NCBI GenBank assembly: GCA_963776935.1
Contig: CAVZOP010000001.1
Coordinates: 372,001 to 436,000, forward strand
Source: JALOLG01 sp963776935
Lineage (GTDB): Bacteria; Actinomycetota; Acidimicrobiia; Acidimicrobiales; Ilumatobacteraceae
Direction: 5' to 3'
DNA length: 64,000 nt
The number at the start of each line of letters is the position of its first letter. Positions within the stretch are counted from its first letter, which is position 1. Made by a program: the position numbers and the translations under genes. The notes beneath the pieces are model-generated. The model saw only the letters and a program-made list of their open reading frames with translations, was not told the origin of the DNA and made no database searches. Below, piece by piece: positions 32,094 to 41,428 of the stretch.

Positions 32094-34697
32094 ATGACGA
32101 TCGACGGGGCGCGCAACGTCTCGGCCGGCGTGGTCCTGCACGCCGACGTATGCGTCATCGGCAGTGGCGCTGCCGGCATCACGCTCGCGCACGCCCTCGA
32201 CGGCACTGCACTCACCGTGCTGGTGCTGGAAGCGGGCGGACTGAAGCGCGACCTCGCCGCCGAGCGCGATTTGTTCCAGATCGAGCAGCTCGGGATGCCC
32301 TCACTGAATCCAGAGGCGCCGCGGGCGCGCTTCTTCGGCGGCAGCACCAACCTGTGGTTCGGTCGGATCGCGGCGCTGGATCCGATCGACTTCGAACCGC
32401 GCAGCTGGGTGCCCAACAGCGGCTGGCCGATCTCCCACGCCGAGCTGGCGCCGTGGATCGACCGGGCGGCGGAGCTTCTCGACGTACCCCGCTTCGACAC
32501 GATCGACCCACGCGGGTGGGGCCCGAACGCGACGATCGAAACGTTCGACGGTACTCGTGGAGCCGAGCTCGGCGTCTTCCTGTGGGCGGACGCCAAGCTG
32601 ATGGGCGAGCGCTACCGCTCCCAGATCGAGCGTTCGTCGAACGTGAAGCTGCTACTCGACGCGACGGTCACCGCCCTGGTGACCAACGAAGCGGGCACTG
32701 CGATCGACGAGATCGAGGTGGCCGGCCCGGGAGCCGAGCGTTTCGTGATACGTGCCAAGTCCGTCGTGCTTGCGGCCGGCGGACTCGAGAACCCGCGGCT
32801 GCTCCTGGCTTCGACGGCGCGCCGGTCCGCCGGGATCGGCAACGAGCACGACCTCGTGGGGCGCTTCTACATGGACCACCCACGCGGCGAGGGGCTCGCC
32901 GAAGCCGACCTCAGCGGGTTGCCGGCGCGGGCGCTCGAACGGCTCACGTTCCTCGGCGAGCGCACGTCGAGCACACATGGCACGGTCCAGTTGCGCGTCA
33001 AGTGGTCGGCGAAACGACAGAACGAGGAACAGCTCCTCAACCATGCGATGCACGCCCACCTGGTGTCGGCTGAGCAGGCGAGCGCCGGGTTCCAGAGCGC
33101 CAAGCGACTCGTGCAGCGACTGCGCTCGGCGGGCGCCGCCGAGCGCGAGCCGGTCGCCGGCGATCTTCGCAACGTCGTGCGACACGCCCCCACGCTCGTG
33201 AAGCTCGGCGTCAAGAAGCTCACCCATCGGGTCGAACCCACCGGGATCGTGTTCATCGACCAGATGGAGCAGGAGCCCGACCCGGCGAGCCGCGTCACCG
33301 TCGACCACTCACGACTCGACCGGTACGGCCTGCCGCGCTTGCAGGTCGACTGGCGTATCGGCGAATCGACGTACCGCTCGCAGCGGCGCATGCACGAGCT
33401 GGTCGGTGCCGTGTTGGGCGATGTCGGGATCGACACGTTCAAGAGTCGTCTCCTCGACGATCCGGAGTTGCGTCCCGAGCTGTGGGACATGAAGCACCCT
33501 TCCGGCACCACACGGATGGCCAGCACGCCCGACCGCGGCGTCGTCGACACCGACGGACGGGTCCACGGAGTCGCCAACCTGTACGTCGCCGGCAGCTCCG
33601 TGTTCCCGACGATCGGTCATGCCAACCCGACGTTGACGATCGTCGCTCTCGCCGCCCGGCTCGGCGCCCTGCTGGCGGGCGACGCGCCAGAGAGGCGCCC
33701 CGTACGAGCCGTGAGCGACCCCACCCGTACGGCGCGCCTCGGAGTCGGATGCGCCCGGATGGGTGAGGCGACCGGGGGCGTGTCGTGGCGCCGATCGGTG
33801 CGAGTTCTGCGCGAAGCGGCCGAAGGTGGCGTCACGTATTTCGACACCGCCGACGCGTACACGAGCGGCACCAGCGAGCGGCTGATCGGTGACGCGTTCC
33901 GGGGTCGCCGTCGCGACGACGTCGTGATCGCCACCAAGGCTGGATACTTGTTCCGCGAGCGATCACTTGCCGAGGCCCGGGCGCGATTCCTCGCCGGGCC
34001 GGTATTGCGACGCCTTGGCCGCGGGATGGTCGATTCGGCGACGAGCGACGAGGGGAAGTTCGCCGCTCAGGACTTCAGCCCCGACACGCTGCGCACCGCG
34101 CTCGACAAGAGTCTGCAGCGCTTGCGCACAGACCACGTCGACGTTTGGCAGCTCCACGCGCCGCGCGGGGTCGACATCGACTCCGTGATGGAGTTGGTCG
34201 CCGATCTCACTGCGGCCGGCAAGATCCGCCGCTTCGGGATCGGGGTCGAGCAGCTCAGCGAAGTCGACCCGTGGCTCGAAGTGCCGGGGCTGCAGTCGAT
34301 CCAGCTGCCGTTCAGTGTCCTCGACCGGTCGGCTGCATCGATCATCGCTGCGGCGCGTGATCGTGGGGTTTCCATCGTCGCTCGCAGCGTGCTCGGCGGC
34401 GGTTCGATCGCCAGGTCGAACACCTCCGGCCCGGCCGGCGCGACGAGACCCACGCTGCTCGTCGACGAGCTGCGAGAATCCGCGCGCGGCCGTGGCATGA
34501 CGCTGATGCAGCTCGCCGTCGCGTTCGCGGCCGGGTACCCGGGCGTCGACGTCGTCCTTGTCGGGGTGCGCACCCCGGAGCATCTCACCGGGCTGCTGGG
34601 AGCCAGTAGCTCGCGAGCTCCGGGGCGCGAGCTGCTCGACGAAATCGACAAGATCATCGCCAGCCACCCGACGTCGAGCGATCCGCAAGAAAGCTGA
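32094..34697 (+). CDS. GMC-type FAD oxidoreductase fused to an aldo/keto reductase
   Basis: This is an 867-residue single reading frame. Residues 1-about 540 are a GMC oxidoreductase: dinucleotide site VCVIGSGAAGITLAHAL, the FAD segment FFGGSTNLWFGRIAALDP, and a C-terminal HPSGTTRMA / VAGSSVFPTIGHANPT block carrying the active-site His/Asn. Residues about 545-867 are an aldo/keto reductase with tetrad residues Asp and Tyr in YFDTADAYTSG, Lys in VIATKAGY and His in WQLHAPRG. An internal GTG at 33711 could start a separate reductase, so the gene may be a fusion of two neighbouring genes. Both activities would act on sugar or polyketide alcohols. It follows ychF by 21 bases. Confidence 0.85.
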   Translation: MTIDGARNVSAGVVLHADVCVIGSGAAGITLAHALDGTALTVLVLEAGGLKRDLAAERDLFQIEQLGMPSLNPEAPRARFFGGSTNLWFGRIAALDPIDFEPRSWVPNSGWPISHAELAPWIDRAAELLDVPRFDTIDPRGWGPNATIETFDGTRGAELGVFLWADAKLMGERYRSQIERSSNVKLLLDATVTALVTNEAGTAIDEIEVAGPGAERFVIRAKSVVLAAGGLENPRLLLASTARRSAGIGNEHDLVGRFYMDHPRGEGLAEADLSGLPARALERLTFLGERTSSTHGTVQLRVKWSAKRQNEEQLLNHAMHAHLVSAEQASAGFQSAKRLVQRLRSAGAAEREPVAGDLRNVVRHAPTLVKLGVKKLTHRVEPTGIVFIDQMEQEPDPASRVTVDHSRLDRYGLPRLQVDWRIGESTYRSQRRMHELVGAVLGDVGIDTFKSRLLDDPELRPELWDMKHPSGTTRMASTPDRGVVDTDGRVHGVANLYVAGSSVFPTIGHANPTLTIVALAARLGALLAGDAPERRPVRAVSDPTRTARLGVGCARMGEATGGVSWRRSVRVLREAAEGGVTYFDTADAYTSGTSERLIGDAFRGRRRDDVVIATKAGYLFRERSLAEARARFLAGPVLRRLGRGMVDSATSDEGKFAAQDFSPDTLRTALDKSLQRLRTDHVDVWQLHAPRGVDIDSVMELVADLTAAGKIRRFGIGVEQLSEVDPWLEVPGLQSIQLPFSVLDRSAASIIAAARDRGVSIVARSVLGGGSIARSNTSGPAGATRPTLLVDELRESARGRGMTLMQLAVAFAAGYPGVDVVLVGVRTPEHLTGLLGASSSRAPGRELLDEIDKIIASHPTSSDPQES

Positions 34698-34709
34698 GCT
34701 GAGGACCGC

Positions 34710-35810
34710 ATGCGCGTCACGTTCGTCATGGAGCAACAGATCGGGCACCGCACGTACGGCCAGAACCTGCGCAGTGCGGTCGACCTCGAGCCCGACGTGG
34801 TCGCCACGTGGGGCGCGATCACCTACGAAGATCCGGACGGGTGGATCGAGCGATTGCGCGCCCTTCCGGCTGGCGTGCGCGGCACGATGCGCGGTCGGCA
34901 ACAGGTACGCACGGCAGTCGCCACGTCGGCGCCCGACGCGGTGCTGTTCTTCACGCAAGTGCCGGCTGTCCTCGGCGGCCAGAAGGCCCAGCGACATCCC
35001 TACGTGATCGTCCTCGATGACACCCCGATCCTGTACGACCAGATGGGCGAGCACTATGGCCACGCGCCGGATCGGTTCGCGCCCGCCCGGCGCCTCAAGA
35101 AGCATTTCAACGATCGAACGCTGCGCAACGCGGCATTCGTGCTCCCGTTCTCGAACTGGGCGCGGACCTCGTTGATCGACGACTACGGCGTCGACCCGGC
35201 AAGGATCGACGTCATCCCCTCGGGCGTCGACATCGAACGGTGGACGCCCGGCGAAGGGGAACCGTCAGGACCCCTGCGCGTACTGTTCGTCGGTGGCGAG
35301 TTCGAGCGCAAGGGCGGCCCGACGGTGCTGCAGGCACTCGAGTCGCTTCGCAGCGGCAGCTACGAGTTCCACGTCGTCACCCGCTCCGATGTCGCTCCGA
35401 GCGACAGAGTGTTCGTCTATCGCGACATGGAGCCCAACTCCGAACGCCTGCGGGCACTGTTCCGAAGCTGCCATGTGTTCGTGATGCCAAGCCTTGCCGA
35501 GGCATTCGGCCACGTTGTCGTCGAGGCCGCCGCATCGGGGCTCCCGGCCATCGTGAGCGATGTCGGCGGCATGCCCGAGATCGTGGTTCCGGGCGAGACT
35601 GGGTTTGTCGTGCGCCCCGGCGACGTCCGGGCGGTCGGCGAGGTGCTCGAGCAGTTCATCACCGAGCCCCAACTCCGAGTGCGGATGGGCGCGGCCGCCC
35701 GAGCCCGCGCCGAAACGCACTTCAGCGCCGCCGTCAACGGCCGGCGCACGATCGCACGGCTCCGTGCGGCGTGTGATGCCGCCCCAACTCGAGACGGAGA
35801 GACCCAATGA
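34710..35810 (+). CDS. Glycosyltransferase, GT4 family (paralogue of the gene at 8118)
   Basis: The 366-residue GT-B protein begins MRVTFVMEQQIGH and shares the block TQVPAVLGG...LYDQMGEHYGHAPD with the protein encoded at 8118, so they are related paralogues. Its donor domain includes VLFVGGEFERKGGPTVLQAL and EAFGHVVVEAAASGLPAIVSDVGG, the E-x7-E motif of retaining GT4 enzymes. It starts 12 bases after the GMC-reductase gene and overlaps the next glycosyltransferase by 4 bases (ATGA), so all three are in one operon building the glycan repeat. Confidence 0.88.
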   Translation: MRVTFVMEQQIGHRTYGQNLRSAVDLEPDVVATWGAITYEDPDGWIERLRALPAGVRGTMRGRQQVRTAVATSAPDAVLFFTQVPAVLGGQKAQRHPYVIVLDDTPILYDQMGEHYGHAPDRFAPARRLKKHFNDRTLRNAAFVLPFSNWARTSLIDDYGVDPARIDVIPSGVDIERWTPGEGEPSGPLRVLFVGGEFERKGGPTVLQALESLRSGSYEFHVVTRSDVAPSDRVFVYRDMEPNSERLRALFRSCHVFVMPSLAEAFGHVVVEAAASGLPAIVSDVGGMPEIVVPGETGFVVRPGDVRAVGEVLEQFITEPQLRVRMGAAARARAETHFSAAVNGRRTIARLRAACDAAPTRDGETQ

Positions 35811-36955
35811 CGCGCATCGCGCTTATCGAAGTGACGTTCAGCGAGCTGGGCGCCGACTACACCGTGCACGCCCAACTCGTCCACGAGGCCAGTCGGACGC
35901 GCGATCTCGAGGTGCTGTCGGTCAGCAATCCCGCGCTGCGCGACGTCGACACACCAGGGATCGAGCGACGCTTCGTGACGCTCGCGAGTCCGGGCAGCTC
36001 CAGGGTGACCCGCCAGCTCAAGCTCGCTCGCGACCTGCCAATGGCGATGAGCAGCGCGGTTCGGCTGGTCAGAGAGTTCAAGCCAGACGTGATCTACAGC
36101 TCACAGCAACGGCGAGACGTCCTCCTGGCAGGACTCGTCAGCCGGGTCACCAAGATTCCCTTGATCGTCCATCTCCACTATCCGTACGGACCGTGGCTCG
36201 GCAGACGGGCGGCAGCCGCGATCAAGCGCGCCGATCACGTGATCGCCGTCTCGGAGTTCGTCCGCGAGACCGCGCTGCTGCGCGGCCTGAAAGATGAGCG
36301 CGTTTCGACGATCCACAACATCACCTCACCGGTCGTTGGCGAGCTCGTCAGCCGGGCGGCAATGCGCGAGCAGCTGGGCATCGCACCCGACGCTCCGATG
36401 GTTGTCGTCGTCGGCCGGCTCGATCCCAACAAGCACATCGGCTCACTGCTTGCCGTGCTCCCAGCGATCGTGCGAGACATTCCCGACGTGCGTGTGGTGA
36501 TCTGCGGTCGAAGCGTCCACGTCCCCGGCCACGACGACGAGCTACGACAGCTTGCGAGCTCGTCGGGGCTCGACGAGCACGTGCGCTTCCTCGGTCACTG
36601 CAGCGACGTACCGTCGATCCTCGCCGCCGCCGACGTGTTCTGCCTGCCCACCGAGATGGAGGCGTTCGGCCTCGTTTTCATCGAGGCGATGCGGGCGAGC
36701 CTTCCCGTGGTCGCGGTGCGATCGGGTGGGGTGCCTGAGACCGTGGCCGACGGAGTCACCGGACTGCTTTCGTTCCCTGGCGACCTCAGCGGCTTGGAAG
36801 ACAACTTGCGTCGTGTCCTCGTCGATCGAGCGGAAGCACGAGCGATGGGGATCGCCGGGCGGGAGCGCCTCGACCAGGTCTTCGACGGGCCTCGCATCGC
36901 CGAGCGTTGGATCACGGTCGTCGAGTCGGTCGTTCGCGAGTCCCACGGCGGCTGA
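35807..36955 (+). CDS. Glycosyltransferase, GT4 family
   Basis: The 382-residue protein has the GT4 arrangement: an N-terminal acceptor domain with VIYSSQQRRDVLLAGL, KADHVIAVSEFVRE-like sequence, and a C-terminal donor domain opening at PMVVVVGRLDPNKHIGSLL, with VCGRSVHVPG-like and FCLPTEMEAFGLVFIEAMRASLPVVAVRSGGVPE carrying the E-x7-E catalytic pair. The ATG overlaps the stop of the preceding gene (ATGA). It is the last gene of this plus-strand run and converges with a GT2 gene 31 bases away. Confidence 0.9.
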   Translation: MTRIALIEVTFSELGADYTVHAQLVHEASRTRDLEVLSVSNPALRDVDTPGIERRFVTLASPGSSRVTRQLKLARDLPMAMSSAVRLVREFKPDVIYSSQQRRDVLLAGLVSRVTKIPLIVHLHYPYGPWLGRRAAAAIKRADHVIAVSEFVRETALLRGLKDERVSTIHNITSPVVGELVSRAAMREQLGIAPDAPMVVVVGRLDPNKHIGSLLAVLPAIVRDIPDVRVVICGRSVHVPGHDDELRQLASSSGLDEHVRFLGHCSDVPSILAAADVFCLPTEMEAFGLVFIEAMRASLPVVAVRSGGVPETVADGVTGLLSFPGDLSGLEDNLRRVLVDRAEARAMGIAGRERLDQVFDGPRIAERWITVVESVVRESHGG

Positions 36956-36986
36956 TCGGGGCGCCACCCCTCACTGCGCAAGACGG

Positions 36987-37985
36987 TCACCGTGCCGGGC
37001 GGCCGAGCTTGATCAGCGCCCGGAACTCGGCGTTCCCGCCCAGGCCATCGGCCACACCCTGGCAGTATTCGACGTTGTAGACCCCGCTCAGCATGTAGCG
37101 AACGAGCCGGTCGAGCCCGACCCGGTCGCCGAGTGGGGCGAGGCGCGCCACCAACGAGCACAAGGCGGCGACGATACGTTGCCGGCCGACGAGCAGTCGC
37201 GCCGCCCACTGGTTGACGATGTTGAGGTCGTAGAACTCCCGACCGACGTCCTCTAGCACCCACTCCTGCCCGTCCGCCCGGCCGAACACGACGTTGGCCC
37301 GCCCATAGGCGCGGGCGATCTGGATCCACGAACCGAACGTTCGCTCCGCATAGTGATGCGTAACAGCGTCGGGGTTGAACACGAACTGGGCGCCAGCGGT
37401 CTCGAGACGATAGGCGAGCTCGATGTCCTCGGCGCGCCGGAACCGCGGGTCGAAGCCCCCGACGTCGAGGATCTGCTGTCGGGCGAGTGAGACGTTGCCG
37501 GTGTAGAACTGGCGGGAGCCCGCCACGTACCGCCCTGCGCGAAGGTCGTCGTACTGCTTCTCGAGCATCGCCTGCTCCCACCGAACCCAGGGCGTCATCA
37601 CGAAGTCGGGTGCCGTCAGCATCGGGCCGATGACGATCGAGCGGCCATCGTCGCCGACATGGCTGCGTGCATGCTCCTCGATCAGGCCGGGGTCGGGGAC
37701 CACGTCGTCGTCGAGGAACAGGATCATCTTGCCGCTGGCCGACTCGACGCCGTGGTTGCGGGCGACGGCAGGCCCTTGGTTGGACTGGAAGCAGGCCCGG
37801 ACGGGAACGGGTGTGCGACCGCTTCGCAGGAAGTCGTCGGTGCCGTCGGTCGAACCGTCGGAGACGACAACGACCTCGAAGTCCTCGGCCGGCCAGCGCA
37901 CCTCGGCGAGGGCTGTGAGCAGCCGCACCAGCCGGTCCAGGCGGTTGTAGGTCGGGATCACCACACTGAACGTCGGGGGGGCCAT
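36987..37985 (-). CDS. Glycosyltransferase family 2
   Basis: The 332-residue GT-A enzyme has the N-terminal FSVVIPTYNRLDRL, the SDGSTDGTDDF nucleotide site and DxD-type ILFLDDDVVPD, followed by the second acceptor-binding Asp in FRRAEDIELAYRLE. It has no membrane segments. It starts at ATG 37985, 12 bases after the stop of the GMC oxidoreductase, so the two form a leftward operon. The enzyme probably adds one sugar of the repeat unit. Neither donor nor acceptor can be told from the sequence. Confidence 0.9.
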   Translation of the reverse strand: MAPPTFSVVIPTYNRLDRLVRLLTALAEVRWPAEDFEVVVVSDGSTDGTDDFLRSGRTPVPVRACFQSNQGPAVARNHGVESASGKMILFLDDDVVPDPGLIEEHARSHVGDDGRSIVIGPMLTAPDFVMTPWVRWEQAMLEKQYDDLRAGRYVAGSRQFYTGNVSLARQQILDVGGFDPRFRRAEDIELAYRLETAGAQFVFNPDAVTHHYAERTFGSWIQIARAYGRANVVFGRADGQEWVLEDVGREFYDLNIVNQWAARLLVGRQRIVAALCSLVARLAPLGDRVGLDRLVRYMLSGVYNVEYCQGVADGLGGNAEFRALIKLGRPAR

Positions 37986-37997
37986 ATCGTCGGTGGC

Positions 37998-39495
37998 CTA
38001 CGGTGTCGGCGCGAGCAGCTCGTCGGCGAGGCGGTCAGCGGCCCGAATGGCGATTGCCATCGCCGTGAGGGTGGGGTTCTTCTCTGCCCCCGTCGTGAAA
38101 CAACTCGAGTCGGTCACCACGACGTTCGGAGCGTCGCGAACCCGGTTCCACCGATCCAGCACGCCGAACTCCGGGCTGTCGTGCATTCGAGCGGTACCCC
38201 CGTAGTGCACCGAGGCTCCCGGCTCGAGCGCGGGGTACGAGTCAGGACCACGCATCGGGTTGCCAGCCTCGGCGAAGGTGTCGAACAGTCGTCGCCGGGC
38301 ACGCCGTAGGTTCTCCCGCACATCGTCGTCGTAGCTCATGTCGATGTCGAGCGCGGGTTGGCCGAACTCGTCCACCACCGTGGACGAGAGCGAGACCTTC
38401 ATGTCGTGGGTCGGTCTCATCGTCCCGAAGACTTGGACGCCGAACCGGGTGCCGCTGCCTCGATAGAACGTCCGCAGCCGATCGCGAGGCGATGCAAGTC
38501 CGATCGTGTGCGAGGCGGCCATCAACGCCGGGCTGGAAGCGGGATCCTCGCGCGGGATGTACACGGGGTGGGCCGGGAGCGGTAGCGGATGCGTTGTCTC
38601 GAAGGTCCACCACTCCTTGGGGTGATCATGCACGTACCGGCCGAGCAACCCCGCGCGAGTTGCCGATGCCGTTGGGATGGTCGGCGGAAGTCGACGAAAG
38701 CAGGATGCGCGTCGAGTCGAGTGCGCCGGCCGCAACAACAACGGCGTCGGCCGCCAATGAGCACAACTCCCCGGTTCGACGGTCGAGGTATCGGACACCG
38801 TCGACGCGACCCGCCGATGACACCCATGTCACGTCCTGCACATGGGCACTTCGAATGAGCTCGAATCCGTCGTGCTGGATCAGCGGCTCGACGACGCGAG
38901 TGAAGCTGTTGAACTCCGTCGGACGAAGCGCGATCATCCACGGCGAACCCTTCGCCATCGGGAGTGGCACCATCCACACACCTCGTGCAGACGAGCGGTC
39001 GGCGAGTTCGGTCCACCCCCGCGCCAGTGCGGCGACGAACTTGACGTCGTTCATCGGGAGGTTCGGTACCGCCCGGCCCAAGCCGGTGACGTCGAGATAG
39101 CGTTCCGCACGCGTGTAGTACTGGGCGAGATCCTCGTACCCGATCGGCCATCGGTATCGCTCGTCGACGCGAGCCCCCTCGGCGAAATCCGCAGGATCGA
39201 ATCGCGGCACCGCGCCTGTCCAGTAGTTCGAGAGTCCGCCGAGCGACAGGCTGCTGAACCACTTCGTGTCGGGATCCGTCCCGGACGCCTGCCGGTCCTC
39301 GCTGACTTCCGCCCGGGACACGTATCTGAAAACCGTGTTGCCCGCCGCGCGTACGATCACACCGCGTGGTCGGCGTCCGCCCGAGTCGAGCATCGTCACG
39401 CGCACGCCACGAGCCACGAGGCTGTCGGCCGACACGGCCCCACACGGTCCGCTGCCGATCACGACTGCGTGAGGTCGGTTGCTGCAGGGCTTCAC
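37998..39495 (-). CDS. GMC-type FAD oxidoreductase, one-base frameshift near 38655
   Basis: After joining two frames this is a GMC-family enzyme of about 499 residues. The N-terminal part (39495 to about 38655) has the FAD site AVVIGSGPCGAVSADSLV, SLGGLSNYWTGAVPRFDP and DAVVVAAGALDSTRIL. The C-terminal part (to 37998) has HYGGTARMHDSPEFG and the C-terminal VTDSSCFTTGAEKNPTLTAMA. The switch is in a GGGG run, GGC AAC TCG CGC GGGG TTG; removing one G joins NSRG to LLGRYVHDHPKEW, and the length is 3n+1. GTG 39495 overlaps the end of a short upstream frame (39557-39492) that has a strong ribosome-binding site, so the true N-terminus may be 21 residues longer if another indel is present. Confidence 0.85.
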
Positions 39496-39557
39496 AGGGC
39501 GGTCGCCGCGTGCGCACGTGTCGACGATCGAGCACGTAATGCGTCTCGATTCACCAT
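39492..39557 (-). CDS. Short frame with strong ribosome-binding site ahead of the GMC oxidoreductase
   Basis: ATG 39557 follows AAGGAGG at a 6-base spacing. It opens a 21-residue frame (MVNRDALRARSSTRAHAATA and L) whose TGA overlaps the GTG of the oxidoreductase (GTGA). It is either a coupled leader peptide, or the real N-terminus of the oxidoreductase separated from it by a one-base deletion. Confidence 0.35.
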   Translation of the reverse strand: MVNRDALRARSSTRAHAATAL

Positions 39558-39637
39558 CGCGCGCCTCCTTGGATGCATGCCGAACGCGTTCGCACGGACC
39601 GATCAGACCGGCGTCGGGCACCTGACTAGCGGCGGCA

Positions 39638-39643
39638 AGTGTA
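39638..39643 (-). promoter_or_regulatory. -10 box TACACT for the leftward GMC-GT2 operon
   Basis: On the minus strand CGTACACT lies about 80 bases before ATG 39557, which has its own ribosome-binding site, so a leadered transcript fits. No good -35 box is visible. Confidence 0.35.
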
Positions 39644-39699
39644 CGACGGTTCCGACCTGAACGACCCGAGTCGAATTCGTGACGATCCGGCACGGAACG

Positions 39700-39705
39700 T
39701 AAAAT
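39700..39705 (+). promoter_or_regulatory. -10 box TAAAAT of the rightward GMC oxidoreductase
   Basis: TAAAAT is followed by 6 bases and GTG 39712, the leaderless geometry seen elsewhere in the window. It is also a rare A/T run in this GC-rich sequence. Confidence 0.5.
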
Positions 39706-39711
39706 CCGGCG

Positions 39712-41377
39712 GTGATCGTCGACAGCCGGGACCTGCCCACCGGCAGTCCGATCCGGGCCGACGTCTGCGTGGTCGGCTCAGGCCCAGCGGCGTTGTCGAT
39801 CGCCCTAGCGCTCGACGGAGCGCCTTTCCCGCGTCGCGCTCTTCGAACGTGGCGACAAGCCGGGGGCGCCACTCGGGGTCACCGTGCCCGGAGCCACTGT
39901 TGCCGCGTCCGACTTCGAGGCACCGCCACGACCCCAAGGACGGTTCGGTGGCGCTGCCAATGAATGGATCGTACGGCTTCCGTGGCATCGGCGTGGTGTC
40001 CGGATGGTGCCCCTGACACCGGTCGACCTGGAAGCCCGACCATGGATCCCCGACAGCGGCTGGCCGCTCAGCTGGGATGAGCTCGACCGCTACTCCCGGC
40101 GAGCACACGATCAGATGGGGCTGGGTGGCTATCGCTACGAGCCCGACGCGTGGGAGGACGCCCGCCATCCGCGGCTCCCGCTCGAGTCGTTCGGATTCAG
40201 GACCGCGATGGAACACTTTCCGCGGTCGAGCATCTTCACGACCGACGCGTTCGAGCGACTGAGCGCTTCATCGAACACGACCGTTCACCTGCACGGGTCG
40301 GTCGGATCGCTCGAAGGTGACCCGGGCCGAGTCATCTACGGCGAGGTCGACGCGGGGTCACGCGCTCGACTCCGTGTCGAAGCTGACGTGTTCGTCGTCG
40401 CCGGTGGCGGTCTCGACAACGCACGCCTGCTGCTGAATTCGAGGTCGGGTGCGGGCTATGGCTGCCAGCACGACAACGTGGGGCGCTACTTCATGGACCA
40501 CCTGCGAACCATCTCCGGCTCGATCACGCCGAGTGATCCACGCCTGTTCGATCGCTGCGGTCTTTATGACATTGGCCAGCACGGCGGCGCGATCGTGATG
40601 GGCAAGCTCACGCCCACCGACGAGGTCCTTCGTCGCCACGAGCTGTTGAACAGCGCGGCGATGCTGCTGCCCAAACTGCCGATCGAGGTCCAGCACGCGA
40701 TGTCCGACGCGCACGCCATGGCCAACGAGCTGCGCGCTCGACGAGTCCCTGAGTTCCGCCGAGTGCTGCGAGCCGCGTCTGCCGCCGCCCACCTCGCGTC
40801 CACCGGTGCGCGCATGGTGGTACGGCAGCGCCGCTTTCCACCGCGCACCGACGCCGGCTGGTCGAACCTGGGCGGCAGGACACAGCGCTTTGCATCGTTC
40901 GCCGTCGAACACCAGATCGAGCTGGCACCGTGCCGCGACAACCTGGTTCGCCTTGGCGGAGCGGCCGACGAATTCGGGCGCTCCGGGCTCGAGGTCGTCT
41001 GGCACTGGAGCGAGATCGACAAGGCGAGCCTGCGACGTACCCAAGAACTGTTCGAGGCGGCGATCGAAGAGTCCGGGGTCGGTCGCTACGAGCCGACCCG
41101 TTGGGAGGACCGTCCCGAGCTGACGACACCCGGAGGGTCGTTCCACCCGACCGGGGCGACGCGCATGCACTCGAACTCGCGCCGAGGTGTGGTCGATGCG
41201 GATGGTCGCGTCCACAGTGTGTCGAACCTGTTCGTCGCCGGCAGTTCGGTGTTCCCGACCGGCGGATACGCGAACCCCACGTTGACCGTGATTGCGCTCG
41301 CGTTGAGGCTGGCGGATCGTTTACGCAACGAGCTCACGTCGAGCATCGACGTCGGCGACCGGACGCCACGAAGCTGA
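39712..41377 (+). CDS. GMC-type FAD oxidoreductase, one-base frameshift near 39830
   Basis: This is an oxidoreductase of about 554 residues related to the GMC half of the protein encoded at 32094; the two share WIPDSGWPLSWDEL / WVPNSGWPISHAEL and the C-terminal block FHPTGATRMHSNSRRGVVD, VAGSSVFPTGGYANPTLT. The first 40 codons (VCVVGSGPAALSIALALDGAPF) are in one frame, and RVALFERGDKPGAP onward is in the next; a run of C bases near 39830 holds one extra base, and total length is 3n+1. It probably oxidises an alcohol or sugar in the cytoplasm. The GTG start has TAAAAT 6 bases upstream. It diverges from the other GMC gene and converges on the FkbM gene. Confidence 0.85.
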
Positions 41378-41428
41378 ACCCGACGCGACCGATACCTCAC
41401 ATACAAGTGAAACTTACAAGTCGGCGGT

